A stretch of DNA of 36,611 bases from Rhodospirillaceae bacterium (GTDB lineage: Bacteria; Pseudomonadota; Alphaproteobacteria; Bin65), in the NCBI GenBank assembly GCA_026709535.1, contig JAPOST010000059.1, positions 1 through 36,611 on the forward strand. The letters are read 5' to 3'. How positions within the stretch are numbered: position 1 is the first letter of the stretch; each line of letters opens with the position of its first letter. Below, one piece after another: positions 23,452 to 31,469 of the stretch. Made by a program: the position numbers and the translations under genes. Under the pieces are notes generated by a model. It was not told the DNA's origin and did not search any database. It was given only the letters and a program-made list of their open reading frames with translations.

Positions 23452-24174
23452 ATGGCTTCGGACCACATCGTTACTTCGTATGACGAGGAACTGACCGAAC
23501 TGAAATCCAAGGTGTCGGAAATGGGCGGGCTTGCCGAAGCGCAATTGGAGAACGCGCTGGAAGCCATGCAGCGGCGCGACACCGAAATCGCAAGCCGTAC
23601 GATCGAAGCGGACTTCCGGGTCGACAATCTGGAACAGGAGATTGACCAGTTCGTTGTCCAGTTGCTGGCCCTTCGCCAGCCGATGGCAAGCGACCTTCGC
23701 GAGATCATCGTTGCCCTGAAGATTTCCAGCGATCTGGAGCGCATCGCCGACTATGCCACCAACGTGGCCAAACGGACCATGACGCTGGCCCATTCACCGC
23801 AGGTGCGTCCGGCGCACGCCATCCCGCGCATGGCGCGGCTGGCGCTGACCATGATCAACGACGTTCTTGACAGCTATGCCGATCGCGACACCCAGAAGGC
23901 CATCGCCGTCTGGCATCGCGATGAAGAACTGGATGAAATGTATACCAGCCTGTTCCGGGAACTGCTGACCTACATGATGGAAGATGCGCGAAGCATTTCG
24001 TCCTGTACTCACCTGTTATTCATCGCGAAGAACATCGAACGAGTAGGCGACCATGCAACGAATATCGCAGAATACGTCTATTACCTCGTGGAAGGGAAGC
24101 CGCTGCTCCAGTCGCGGCCCAAGGGGGGTGAGAACGAATACGAGCGACTTGATCTGCCGAAGAGCCAAGCATGA
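23452..24174 (+). CDS. phoU: Phosphate signalling protein PhoU
   Basis: Cytoplasmic regulator that links the Pst importer to the PhoR/PhoB pathway and shuts down the response when phosphate is ample. The product has 240 residues and the two helical PhoU repeats: [20 protein letters not shown] with [20 protein letters not shown] and [12 protein letters not shown] in the first, and [20 protein letters not shown] with [20 protein letters not shown] in the second. The (E/D)R(I/V)(G/A)D(Y/H)ATN metal-site motifs are intact in both halves. ATG at 23452. The stop overlaps the phoB start as ATGA. Confidence 0.95.
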   Translation: MASDHIVTSYDEELTELKSKVSEMGGLAEAQLENALEAMQRRDTEIASRTIEADFRVDNLEQEIDQFVVQLLALRQPMASDLREIIVALKISSDLERIADYATNVAKRTMTLAHSPQVRPAHAIPRMARLALTMINDVLDSYADRDTQKAIAVWHRDEELDEMYTSLFRELLTYMMEDARSISSCTHLLFIAKNIERVGDHATNIAEYVYYLVEGKPLLQSRPKGGENEYERLDLPKSQA

Positions 24175-24914
24175 AGCCCTATATTCTGGTCGTCGAGGAC
24201 GAAATGCCTCTGATTACCCTGCTTCGCTACAATCTGGAGGAGGCGGGATTCGAGGTCGAGGAAGCGACGGATGGTGAGGAAGCCCTGATTTCCATCATGG
24301 AACGCAAACCGGATCTCGTCATCCTGGACTGGATGCTGCCAATGATCTCCGGGATAGAAGTCTGTCGCCAGTTGCGGCGGCGGCGGGAGACGCGAGAACT
24401 CCCTGTCATTATGCTGACCGCGCGAACCGAGGAAGGCGACCGCATCAGAGGCCTCGACAGCGGCGCCGATGACTACGTCACCAAACCGTTCTCGCCAAAG
24501 GAACTGATTGCCAGAATCCGGGCCGTCATGCGCCGTACCCGCCCATCAATCTCGGCAGAGAAGATGACCTTTGCCGACATTGAAATGGATATGATCGCCC
24601 ACCGCGTTACCCGAAGTGGCGAGGTGGCCCATCTGGGACCGACTGAATTCCGTCTGTTGCGCCATTTCATGGAGCATCCGGGCCGTGTTTTCAGCCGCGA
24701 GCAGTTGCTGGATTCGGTATGGGGCCACAACGTCTACGTTGAACCGCGCACGGTGGACGTCCATATTCGCCGTCTTCGCAAGGCGCTGAATGTCGGGAAA
24801 TCGCCCGACGTGATCCGTACGGTCCGGTCCGCTGGCTATGCCATGGAACTGCAACGTTCGTCTCACAAAACTGGACGCGGCCTCGCGGCACAAAGCCGCG
24901 AGATCACTCAATAA
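24171..24914 (+). CDS. phoB: Phosphate regulon response regulator PhoB
   Basis: OmpR/PhoB-type response regulator, 247 residues. The receiver domain has the acidic pocket VVEDE, the phospho-acceptor Asp53 in LVILDWMLP, the switch Thr in MLTARTEE and the Lys in YVTKPFSPKEL. The C-terminal winged helix has HLGPTEFRLLRHFMEHPGRV, REQLLDSVWGHNVYVEPRTV and DVHIRRLRKAL. It should bind the Pho-box repeats before pstS. The protein runs about 20 residues past the usual end (AGYAMEL), and those last codons form a hairpin in the mRNA, so the tail may be recently acquired. The cognate PhoR is not in the window. Confidence 0.95.
   Translation: MKPYILVVEDEMPLITLLRYNLEEAGFEVEEATDGEEALISIMERKPDLVILDWMLPMISGIEVCRQLRRRRETRELPVIMLTARTEEGDRIRGLDSGADDYVTKPFSPKELIARIRAVMRRTRPSISAEKMTFADIEMDMIAHRVTRSGEVAHLGPTEFRLLRHFMEHPGRVFSREQLLDSVWGHNVYVEPRTVDVHIRRLRKALNVGKSPDVIRTVRSAGYAMELQRSSHKTGRGLAAQSREITQ
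24882..24902 (+). terminator. Hairpin overlapping the end of phoB
   Basis: CTCGCGGC and GCCGCGAG form a perfect 8-base stem around ACAAA. The hairpin lies inside the last codons of phoB and is followed by ATCACTCAATAATAC, which is not a T run. It could end the pst-phoB transcript weakly or be coincidental to GC-rich codons. It is the only stem at this operon end that I can see. Confidence 0.4.
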
Positions 24915-25294
24915 TACTGACGGGCAATTGTCCTTCGCGGAGCGACATGCGAGACCCTCTTCGACGTGAAGGCCGCCCCTTGTACCGAAACGCGGCAGCT
25001 TGACGGCGGTTCGTCCGCCGACACGCCGGTGAAACCAGTGAAATCGCCAGAGATTCCGAGCGGGAATCGGAAAGCAGGAACAACATCGAGCCCGGAAGTG
25101 ACGCGATGTTGACGAGCAGCGGATGGTTGCGGAGGCCTCTCGCCTAGGTGGAAACGAAATTCGGAAGACCTGTGGGCCGGCATTGCATGATCTCAGCCGT
25201 GCGCCACGGATCGCGCGATCGGGCCAGTACCTGTTGGCATGTGAAATTCGGTTTTGGACTGTGTTCTGATTGCCAAAAGCGGAGAGATCGAACG
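24915..25294. other. Non-coding interval after phoB
   Basis: No gene is supported. Short inverted repeats occur, for example GGCGG-TTCGT-CCGCC near 25001-25015 and GATTCC-GAGCG-GGAATC near 25055-25071, but none has terminator form. This marks the change from ordered housekeeping genes to relic sequences. The far end of the decayed GNAT frame continues into it from the right as non-homologous sequence. Confidence 0.35.
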
Positions 25295-25829
25295 GTGGTT
25301 CCCGAAAATCTGACGGATCTGCTTCGTGGTCATGAACATCCGGGCTTCATTGCTGGCAAGGCTCTGAAATCCGAAGTCTTCGTAATGGCCCTTACGCCTG
25401 GCAAGAGCATCCGCGTCATCACGTCAAGCAAGGTCGCATGACATCTGGCCTCGTCAGCGATGACGCGAGCTTTCTCGAAGACATGGTGCGTAAGCAGGTT
25501 TCCGACCCCAAGGCCCTGCGCCTTCAGATCGACAGCCACCTGTTCGAGGAATAGAACCGCGGGATTTCACCATGGCGGGGAGTGCCTCTCGGCGGACTGG
25601 CTAGTTTGGCGACATTCATGGTGCCGACATTGATGGCGTGATAGCCGAGGATCATTGTCTTGCCCGGCTCGATCGCGACATGGACCCCTGTCATGTCATC
25701 CTTCTGCTGCCTTTTCGCCGCCAGATTCAGGACGTTGTTCAGTCGCGCGACACCACAGTCAAACCCTGCACGATCATGTCACCCCGGGTTCCAGCTTTCG
25801 ATGTTGATGGCAATATCTTCAGTCGACAT
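25295..25829 (-). pseudogene. Decayed GNAT toxin (TacT-like acetyltransferase)
   Basis: Pieces of a GNAT acetyltransferase of the type that pairs with DUF1778 antitoxins can be followed leftward through several frames. They are MSTEDIAINIESWNPG, an in-frame stop, HDRAGFDCGVARLNNVLNLA, VAIEPGKTMILGYHAINVGT with PPRGTPRHGEIPR, a shift to VAVDLKAQGLGVGNLLTHHV, and a further shift to RKGHYEDFGFQSLASNEARM with TTKQIRQIFG. The acetyl-CoA loop (here QGLGVG) and the C-terminal YEDFGF are diagnostic. With one nonsense codon and two frameshifts it is not functional. In life such toxins acetylate aminoacyl-tRNAs. A remnant of the antitoxin lies just upstream on the same strand. Confidence 0.75.
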
Positions 25830-25839
25830 TTTTCCACGC
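25737..25839. repeat. Direct repeat, copy A (toxin-antitoxin junction)
   Basis: About 100 bases closely matching 29136-29235 in the same orientation. Both begin GTTCAGTCGCG, share CCCCGGGTTCCAGCTTTCGA and TCTTCAGTCG, and end in CACGC, with scattered substitutions and one or two single-base indels. In both copies the sequence is the junction of a DUF1778 antitoxin end and a GNAT toxin start on the minus strand. The copies have diverged, so the duplication is old or they are two paralogous relics. Confidence 0.85.
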
Positions 25840-25955
25840 AGCGTCGGCGCAGGTGGTGTGTCGAGGGCAGTTGAAAACAGTCTGGCGTCCTGTGCTATCA
25901 GCACATGGCGCGCACTGTCCTCCATGACCCGTTGCGCTTCCTTGGCAATCGCGTT
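25833..25955 (-). pseudogene. DUF1778 antitoxin C-terminal fragment
   Basis: The minus strand encodes AIAKEAQRVMEDSARHVLIA then QDARLFSTALDTPPAPTLRG, which resembles the C-terminal half of DUF1778 (TacA-like) antitoxins (pattern EDSRAFVEALLNPPAPNEALR). The ribbon-helix-helix DNA-binding half is missing. It was replaced by an IS110-type fragment directly upstream in the same frame. It ends against the GNAT relic as antitoxin genes usually do. Non-functional; identification rests on a short match. Confidence 0.5.
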
Positions 25956-26285
25956 GCCCGCGACCAGTTCCCAGACCCGGGCTTCCCAGCGGCTCTTTGA
26001 GAGCCCGGCCGCGCTGCAGGCCGAAGGTACACAAGATACCGCGTAGCGACAGTTCCAGATTGATGAGCTCATCCTTCACCGACTTGCGCGAGGTCAGCAG
26101 CGTCCGCATCTCCTGCGACGACACCGTCTTGCAGGGCACACTAGCCAGAAACAGTCCATCCGCAGCAACGGCGCGATGCCTTCCGAGTCCGTCTTCACCT
26201 GACGCGTCTCTATCAGCACGGCATCGAAACCGGCGTCAGTCAGTCCCTTGTGCAACCAATTGGAAAACGAGCCCGCTTCTAGATC
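25955..26285 (-). pseudogene. IS110-family transposase fragment
   Basis: Minus-strand pieces DLEAGSFSNWLHKGLTDAGF, AVLIETRQVKTDSEGIAPLL, MRTLLTSRKSVKDELINLEL with SLRGILCTFGLQRG, and SRWEARVWELVAGN lie in order but in different frames. They correspond to the N-terminal DEDD domain and following region of IS110-type transposases (ETRHVK...D.K.A.GIA.LL, LENQIRGLL.FGLK). Frameshifts, and a gap in the region that normally reads KTDRNDARGIA, show decay. It begins abruptly at about 26285 against a different transposase on the other strand and ends at the antitoxin fragment. Confidence 0.65.
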
Positions 26286-26511
26286 GGTCCTAGCGGCGCT
26301 GGGCATCCGCCACGACGGCAAGAAGGAGATGATCGACGTCCATGCTGCCATGAACGCCCTCGAACGACGGTTCCGGGAAGTCCGCAGACGAACCCGGCCC
26401 ATGAGAACCTTCCAGGACCGGACCTCCGCGGATCGCATCCTCTGCGCGGTCTTCATCCACGAGCAACCTCAGAGAGTCAGTATCCCAGTCTCACTGATAC
26501 ATGATTCTTGA
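26284..26511 (+). pseudogene. IS256/Mutator-like transposase fragment with internal deletion
   Basis: The plus strand reads SVLAALGIRHDGKKEMID, which resembles the segment after the first catalytic Asp in Mutator-type transposases. It then continues directly as NALERRFREVRRRTRPMRTF with QDRTSADRILCAVFIHE, the conserved C-terminal end of the same family, and a stop. The central part of the transposase is missing, so the two ends were joined in frame by a deletion near 26338. Family assignment is from pattern memory and is moderate. Confidence 0.6.
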
Positions 26512-26950
26512 CGTCTCAGCCTTCTGCTGGCTGTTGACGTTCACAATCCGATCAGACGTACTTCATAACGTTGGCGAGACGATGTCTACACGCATAGGCT
26601 CTAGAGAACCTCCGATCGTTGGGCATATGGGATGACATCGCTAGTCTCATGAACTGTGGCAATGGCATCGGTTACGCGGTTGACGAGAAGGCGCCGAATG
26701 GATAAACCTCGGCGTGAGGTGGTTGAGCGAGTTGCGTCTACGGGGTGAATGTGTGGAAGAGCTTGCTTGGCGATGAATTTCTTCCCATATTTTGCACGTA
26801 GAACACTACGGTGCCTCTGCACCTAAGATTGAACAAATGCAAGGCGATCCGTTCTGTTCGGTAATCGTAATGGGCTGCGTCAAATTCAGCCCCCCGATAC
26901 GCTCTCTTGAGAAGGGGCACTCCTAAGACTGAAGGTTGTAGCTGAGAGAA
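26512..26950. other. Non-coding interval before the TIGR04255 operon
   Basis: No gene or mobile-element fragment is recognised. Base composition becomes visibly more A/T-rich toward the right. A short minus-strand frame (26601-26822) has no family resemblance. The promoter of the following operon should lie in the last 100 bases, but I cannot name a clear -35/-10 pair. Confidence 0.35.
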
Positions 26951-27781
26951 ATGGCTGAATATCTTCCATATGCAGGAACGAATGCCATCCAGGAGGCAGT
27001 GATAGGTGTACACTTCCAGAGCAACTTTCCTTCGTCAGACGTAGACCAAGCTCGCTCCGTCGCGGAGGCCGATTTTAAGGCCATCTTTCCGCGGTCAGAG
27101 GACATACATGAAGCGCAGCTGAAGATAGACAACACGAACCAGGAAACTGTGCGTATTGGGGGAGACAGGGCATTCCGCCGTTCGGGTTTTCAGATGATCA
27201 AAACTGGCTCAGATGGGAAGCCATCGCGTGTTCTTCGAATGGTCACAAATTTGCTTACTGTGCACTTTATGGAATATGACCGCTGGGCTCCGACCCTAGA
27301 AGCCAGTCTTCGATATATCTTGACTATCTTGCCTCGCCTTGACTTGGTGGGAAATGCTCTTCAAGCGTTCAGTTTGAGATATATTGACCGGTTTACGTTT
27401 GATGGATATCCTGATGATGCGAAAGCTTCTTTCCTGATAAAGGATGAGAGTTCTTTCGTTACAAAACAATGCTTTAGTGCTGGTCCGTTCTGGCACTGTC
27501 ATTCAGGGTGGTTTGGGACATTAGGAGATAATTCCCGTATTCTTAATCAACTAAACATAGGTAGTTCCATGATCGACAATGCTCCAACTGTTACTATTGA
27601 CCATAATATGATTTGTAAAATGGAGAGATTACACAATACGGTGGAATCTTTTCAAGATTCGTCCGGAGGAAAAAATGTTGATTTCAAAGCCTCGCTAAAT
27701 TGTTTGCATAAGATGAATCGCGATACTTTGTCTGATGTCCTTGTAGAAGACATGTCGCGGCAAATAGGACTTGTAACATGA
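26951..27781 (+). CDS. TIGR04255-family protein
   Basis: A 276-residue protein whose layout matches the sporadically distributed TIGR04255 family. An N-terminal NAIQEAVIGVHFQ corresponds to the APIVEAVIEIRF pattern, a central block reads RVLRMVTNLLTVHFMEYDRW, and LQAFSLRYIDRFTF follows around residues 133-146. The molecular function of the family is unknown. It has no signal peptide or membrane segment. The ATG at 26951 follows GAGAGAA. The stop overlaps the next start as ATGA. Base composition is richer in A/T than the flanking genes, and the operon sits between two toxin-antitoxin relics, both signs of horizontal arrival. A phage-defence or addiction role is only a guess. Confidence 0.65.
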   Translation: MAEYLPYAGTNAIQEAVIGVHFQSNFPSSDVDQARSVAEADFKAIFPRSEDIHEAQLKIDNTNQETVRIGGDRAFRRSGFQMIKTGSDGKPSRVLRMVTNLLTVHFMEYDRWAPTLEASLRYILTILPRLDLVGNALQAFSLRYIDRFTFDGYPDDAKASFLIKDESSFVTKQCFSAGPFWHCHSGWFGTLGDNSRILNQLNIGSSMIDNAPTVTIDHNMICKMERLHNTVESFQDSSGGKNVDFKASLNCLHKMNRDTLSDVLVEDMSRQIGLVT

Positions 27782-28398
27782 TTGCGCACGATACCATCGC
27801 GAGTTACCCCACACCTGCAATTTTCCATCCAAAAATTACGATTGGAGGCGATTTTAATGCGAATCAAACCGAACGCGAAATGCTGCAGGAGCCCGGGAGT
27901 CTCGGGCGGTTTAATGCGTTTCGAGGGGAATATCTGGATGTCGCCAACACGGCGATGCATTGCGCCACACTCTTCGTAGTGGATTCTTCGATTCTCGAGA
28001 ATACATACGATCAGCCTTCTAGATGGACGCTAGCATCTCAATCTAGGATGTCTCCAACATTTCGGCTTATTGCTCGGCTTGTCGATCTGTTCGAGACACC
28101 AGAAAATATTCGATGGCCGAGCATGACGTGGCCTGTTAAGAGCGCATTTGAGGACGCACGAGTGTTTATCACCAAGTTGCCGTTAGCGCATATTCCAGAG
28201 CCGGAAATCCAGTTCGCTGATGATGGTGAAATAAATTTTTTGTGGATTGGCAGGAATGTTCATATTGATCTAGGGTTTTACGGTACGGGTGCCTATTCAT
28301 ATTTTGGCTGTAACGGTGATGGCCAAGAAATCCAAGATGAGAATGTCTTGGTCTCTGAGGGCTTGGCTCAGTCAATCAAGAATTTTCTGACGGCTTAA
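27778..28398 (+). CDS. Hypothetical protein, partner of TIGR04255 gene
   Basis: A 206-residue soluble protein of no recognised family, starting at ATG 27778, which overlaps the TIGR04255 stop as ATGA. The N-terminal half is helical and mixed. The C-terminal part (PEIQFADDGEINFLWIG, then DLGFYGTGAYSYFG and SIKNFLTA) looks like a small beta-rich domain that recurs, from memory, in short proteins next to TIGR04255 genes. No catalytic motif, signal peptide or membrane helix is evident. Tight coupling implies that the two products act together, possibly as a complex. Confidence 0.6.
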   Translation: MIAHDTIASYPTPAIFHPKITIGGDFNANQTEREMLQEPGSLGRFNAFRGEYLDVANTAMHCATLFVVDSSILENTYDQPSRWTLASQSRMSPTFRLIARLVDLFETPENIRWPSMTWPVKSAFEDARVFITKLPLAHIPEPEIQFADDGEINFLWIGRNVHIDLGFYGTGAYSYFGCNGDGQEIQDENVLVSEGLAQSIKNFLTA

Positions 28399-28405
28399 TT
28401 GTCAC

Positions 28406-28894
28406 TTGACGTCGTTTCCCGAGCATCTGGACGAGAGTGTCAGCGCCTCCCCTGAGCATTCGCCCGGCGTAGTTCTGGATTCAGAGATATTGTTGCGTGA
28501 GATGTTCAATCCGCAACACGTCGTTGACGGTGAAGTAGTGGTTACAGCGATATCTCTCACCGAACTGCGTTCGGCAGGGTTTTCCGTGCATCGAAAAGAA
28601 TTTGTTTCTTTGGATGTTATACAGAAATCTATTGAAGAACGCCTCCGCAGGCCGAGAAAAGGGCAGCCGTGGAAAGACGAAGGCGTGGCAGAAATATTAA
28701 CCGGAGATGTTCGAAACATTAGGGAAAACGGAGAATGTCTTTTTGCAGTGATAGACACAGCTCTAGCCGAAAATCGGGGCCATGCCAGCATTTATGCGGC
28801 GAAACCCGAATTGGGTGATGCACATGCACGGAAGCTGAGATCATTCCTTGCTCCACTACTGGAGAATAGAAAACTATTAGAGCGAGCATTTTGA
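28406..28894 (+). CDS. Hypothetical protein, third gene of the TIGR04255 operon
   Basis: A frame of 162 codons starting eight bases after the previous stop. The first start is TTG at 28406, without a clear ribosome site. Later in-frame starts (ATG 28502) would shorten it. Readable segments are GVVLDSEILLREMFNPQHVV, AISLTELRSAGFSVHRKEFV, ENGECLFAVIDTALAENRGH and DAHARKLRSFLAPLLENRKL. The spaced Asp, His, Glu and His residues do not form a motif I can name. The short intergenic distance and shared A/T-rich composition make it part of the same operon. Confidence 0.5.
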   Translation: MTSFPEHLDESVSASPEHSPGVVLDSEILLREMFNPQHVVDGEVVVTAISLTELRSAGFSVHRKEFVSLDVIQKSIEERLRRPRKGQPWKDEGVAEILTGDVRNIRENGECLFAVIDTALAENRGHASIYAAKPELGDAHARKLRSFLAPLLENRKLLERAF

Positions 28895-29134
28895 GAGTTT
28901 GTTCCTGAAGTCGCGGGCGACATCGACTGTTTACTCTGTCGGGATATTGACGTCGATCATGGAGGTTACTGTGGCTTGGGCTGTCTGCTGTCCGCCTAGC
29001 CCTGCCCACGCAATTCGGGTTCCGTCCGTACAGAGGAACCGCGCCGAAAATGCCATGAAACGACTTCTTGATCACTTTTGCGGAACGAATCGATGAAGGC
29101 CGCGCAGAAGCCCGACCATGTCAGCTTGACAAGG

Positions 29135-29226
29135 GGTTCAGTCGCGATATCACAGTCAAATCCAGCGCGATCATGTCGCCCCGGGTTCCAGCTTTCGATG
29201 TTGATGGTAATATCTTCAGTCGGCAT
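29135..29226 (-). pseudogene. GNAT toxin N-terminal fragment (second copy)
   Basis: From ATG 29226 the minus strand encodes MPTEDITINIESWNPGRHDR then AGFDCDIA, the N-terminus of a TacT-like GNAT toxin. It is closely similar to the copy at 25.8 kb but without its stop codon. After about 30 residues homology ends and the frame runs on with unrelated sequence (TEPLVKLTWSGF). The interval 28895-29134 contains nothing I recognise. Confidence 0.65.
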
Positions 29227-29235
29227 TTACCACGC
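29136..29235. repeat. Direct repeat, copy B (toxin-antitoxin junction)
   Basis: Second copy of the 100-base repeat found at 25737-25839, in the same orientation and starting and ending with the same bases. Together the copies bracket 3.3 kb that holds the IS110/IS256 debris and the TIGR04255 operon. They could result from duplication during insertion, from two related toxin-antitoxin loci, or from homologous exchange between such loci. Confidence 0.85.
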
Positions 29236-29310
29236 GGCGGCGGTAAAAGGCAGCCGCCTTGAGGGCGCGCAACGTCGGCGCAGATGGCGTGGCGGAGAAG
29301 CTGTTGCTGG
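29216..29310 (-). pseudogene. DUF1778 antitoxin C-terminal fragment (second copy)
   Basis: The minus strand reads SFSATPSAPTLRALKAAAFY then RRRVVNAD and a TGA at 29218-29216 that overlaps the GNAT start by eleven bases, the usual arrangement of DUF1778-GNAT pairs. NPPAPNEALRRAAERYR is the corresponding family end. The N-terminal DNA-binding part is absent. It is a short match, made credible by the adjoining toxin start. Confidence 0.45.
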
Positions 29311-29389
29311 CAGTGGAGAATATCGAACCACCTTTGTCCAGATGGATCGAAACTGCATTGTTGCAAGCTTCAGTCATAGCGGTACCGCG

Positions 29390-31469
29390 CTACTGAACAG
29401 GAAGATCCATGCCTTTCTCGGCGAGCACCTTGAACAAATGTCTGAGAGCGTTTGTTTCAGGCTTTGTCAGAGGCAGTTTCAGACGCTCCACCTTGTCCAG
29501 TGCCGATGATGCCCGTGGCGAAAGCACTCTCCTAGATCTAGCGAATTCGCGTATCTCGGCAATTCTCGGGCGCATGCCGACAAGATCGGTTTCGAAGTCG
29601 ATCTGCCTGTCAATGCGTCCCGTCGTAACTTGATCCTTGTCCCGTCGTCTCACCTCCTCAAGGTCAATGGTGACGGCGTCAAGGCGTGTTCCGAACAAGA
29701 TGTCCAGCTTCGAGATTCTCGCCCAGCATTGCTGTTGCTTTGCATATTCACTGACATTCCTTGCGTTCTCCGGTGTGTCCTTGATTGTCACTGCAACCTG
29801 CTCGGCGATGTCCAGCAGCACCTCCTTCAGTTCTTCCGGCAGTTCCTGGCGGCTCCAGATAGCCTGAAAATCGATCGCCCGACGTCGGTCCTCCTTCAGA
29901 TGGTTCACGAGCCAAGAAATAGCGTAGGTGACGATGTTGGCCTTGTATCCGCGATCCGTCCGGTACCACTCTGATCGACCGACAAGACGGTCTGTTTCGC
30001 GAAATACGATCGCCTTGGCCATCGCAATGCGAAAATAACCTTCGTTGAATCGATTCGGGTTCTTTTCCCAGTTCTTGCTGACATCTTCTGCAAACTCGAG
30101 AAAGCACTTCTGTGCGCCCCTGCTTACCAGATGTGGAACGCACTCGAACGTCGACGAATATTTCGCCAGATCCGTCTTGTTGACAACCTAACTGCGCGGA
30201 TACTCGGCACCGAATCGCCGCCTTTCACCAGCAGTGCCATAGGCGCCTGCGTCCTTGTACTGACCGCGCGCCCTCTCGTAAAACCACTTTGTGGGGGCAA
30301 GAGCCCCTGGTCTTGGAGGCGCTGATAACCTTCGGGAAATCTTTTCCATCTCGACGTGAAATGGATGACTGGAAAAGAAGTCCGCCTCGCTGATGCGGTT
30401 TTGCGTATTCGCGAATCTCGATATCTTCGGGACAATTTCCTCGACCTTTTCGGGTTCTATGACAGACAGTTTCATCTGGACGAAAACATCAGACAGATCC
30501 GCTCTTGTCTGATCCTTTGCGTATAGAATAGAAGCAGTTGTCTGACCGCCGTTGACAATCTGGAGATCGGTAAAAGAGCGTATACCCAAGGTGCCGTCCG
30601 GCATCCGCTCCATGTCGATGTTTGACGCTGTTGCTGTCAGCCCGTTATTATAGGCGAAAAACATGTCCGGCGATTCCCGGACAGTATCGATAATACCTCT
30701 GTTCACTTTCGTCCGCGCCTGCAGGAACACCCTGACGTTCTGTTCCAGCAATCGAGCTCCGTAAAAACCGTATATATCGGCAAGGAATGTTCCAGGCAGA
30801 ACCACTAAATAGGATTTGTAGTTGGTTCCGTGGACATGGGCCCGCAAACAAGGCAATGGCGTTCCATTGATCAATGGTTGCATCAATCTCGATCGGTTCC
30901 ACATTTCCCCGAGATTTCAGAATGTCGATGTAACGGGCAAAGTCGAGAACATTGTAGGCGACTGGAAGTCCGACCGTCTTGCCGACGTCCACCATCTTCC
31001 TGCGAACCGCCAGAACGGCGTTGGTGAGCAGAATAACCCGAATTCGTCTTATCTTCCGTCGATTCTCGAAGATCGGATATGCCGCCTGGAACGCTGGGCT
31101 GGTTTCTTCGATCTCGCGCACGAACTCGGGATCGACAGCTTTCTCGCAGAAAGAGTCAACACGCCGGAACAGTGCTTCCATCGCGACGGCATTCAGCGAC
31201 CGAAGTGTTGAGTCGTTGTTGAAAGCGCATACCGCAAGGAACAGTTCACCGCGATCCAGATCGATCGCGTATCCGTCGATCTGATATCCTCCCCGTCCCT
31301 CCCGGAGAACGGGTGTATACTCCATATCTGCCGTATCACCGTTGTCAGATGCGACTTCGGAAAACAGCTTAAAGAAACACATATGCTGCGTATCGCCGGA
31401 GAACTCCGCTTCGAGCAGAAGTTCGTCTCCGAACTGACGATACGCCTCGTCGAGTTCGCCGTCAGCCAT
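29390..31469 (-). pseudogene. AIPR (abortive infection phage resistance) protein, frameshifted and interrupted
   Basis: Three consecutive frames form one AIPR-family (PF10592) protein of about 690 codons. Part one starts at ATG 31469 and is sound to about EPIEIDATIDQ near 30870. There the frame shifts by one base to NGTPLPCLRAHVHGTNYKSY, then LADIYGFYGARLLEQNVRVF and the family core PDMFFAYNNGLTATA. A TAG at 30190-30188 sits in that same frame within EYPRS-stop-VVNKTDLAKY, where relatives have a residue such as Gln. The protein then continues with CVPHLVSRGAQKCFLEFAED and AKAIVFRETDRLV to 29390. The span is 3n+1 bases, as expected for a one-base insertion. Such proteins are nuclease-like partners in restriction-like systems with Z1 and DUF4420. 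Two lesions make loss of function likely. Confidence 0.85.

Noticed and set aside
25148-25441. Plus-strand frame of 97 codons as a hypothetical gene.
   Set aside because: The opposite strand carries recognisable GNAT coding pieces over the same bases, which explains the sequence better.
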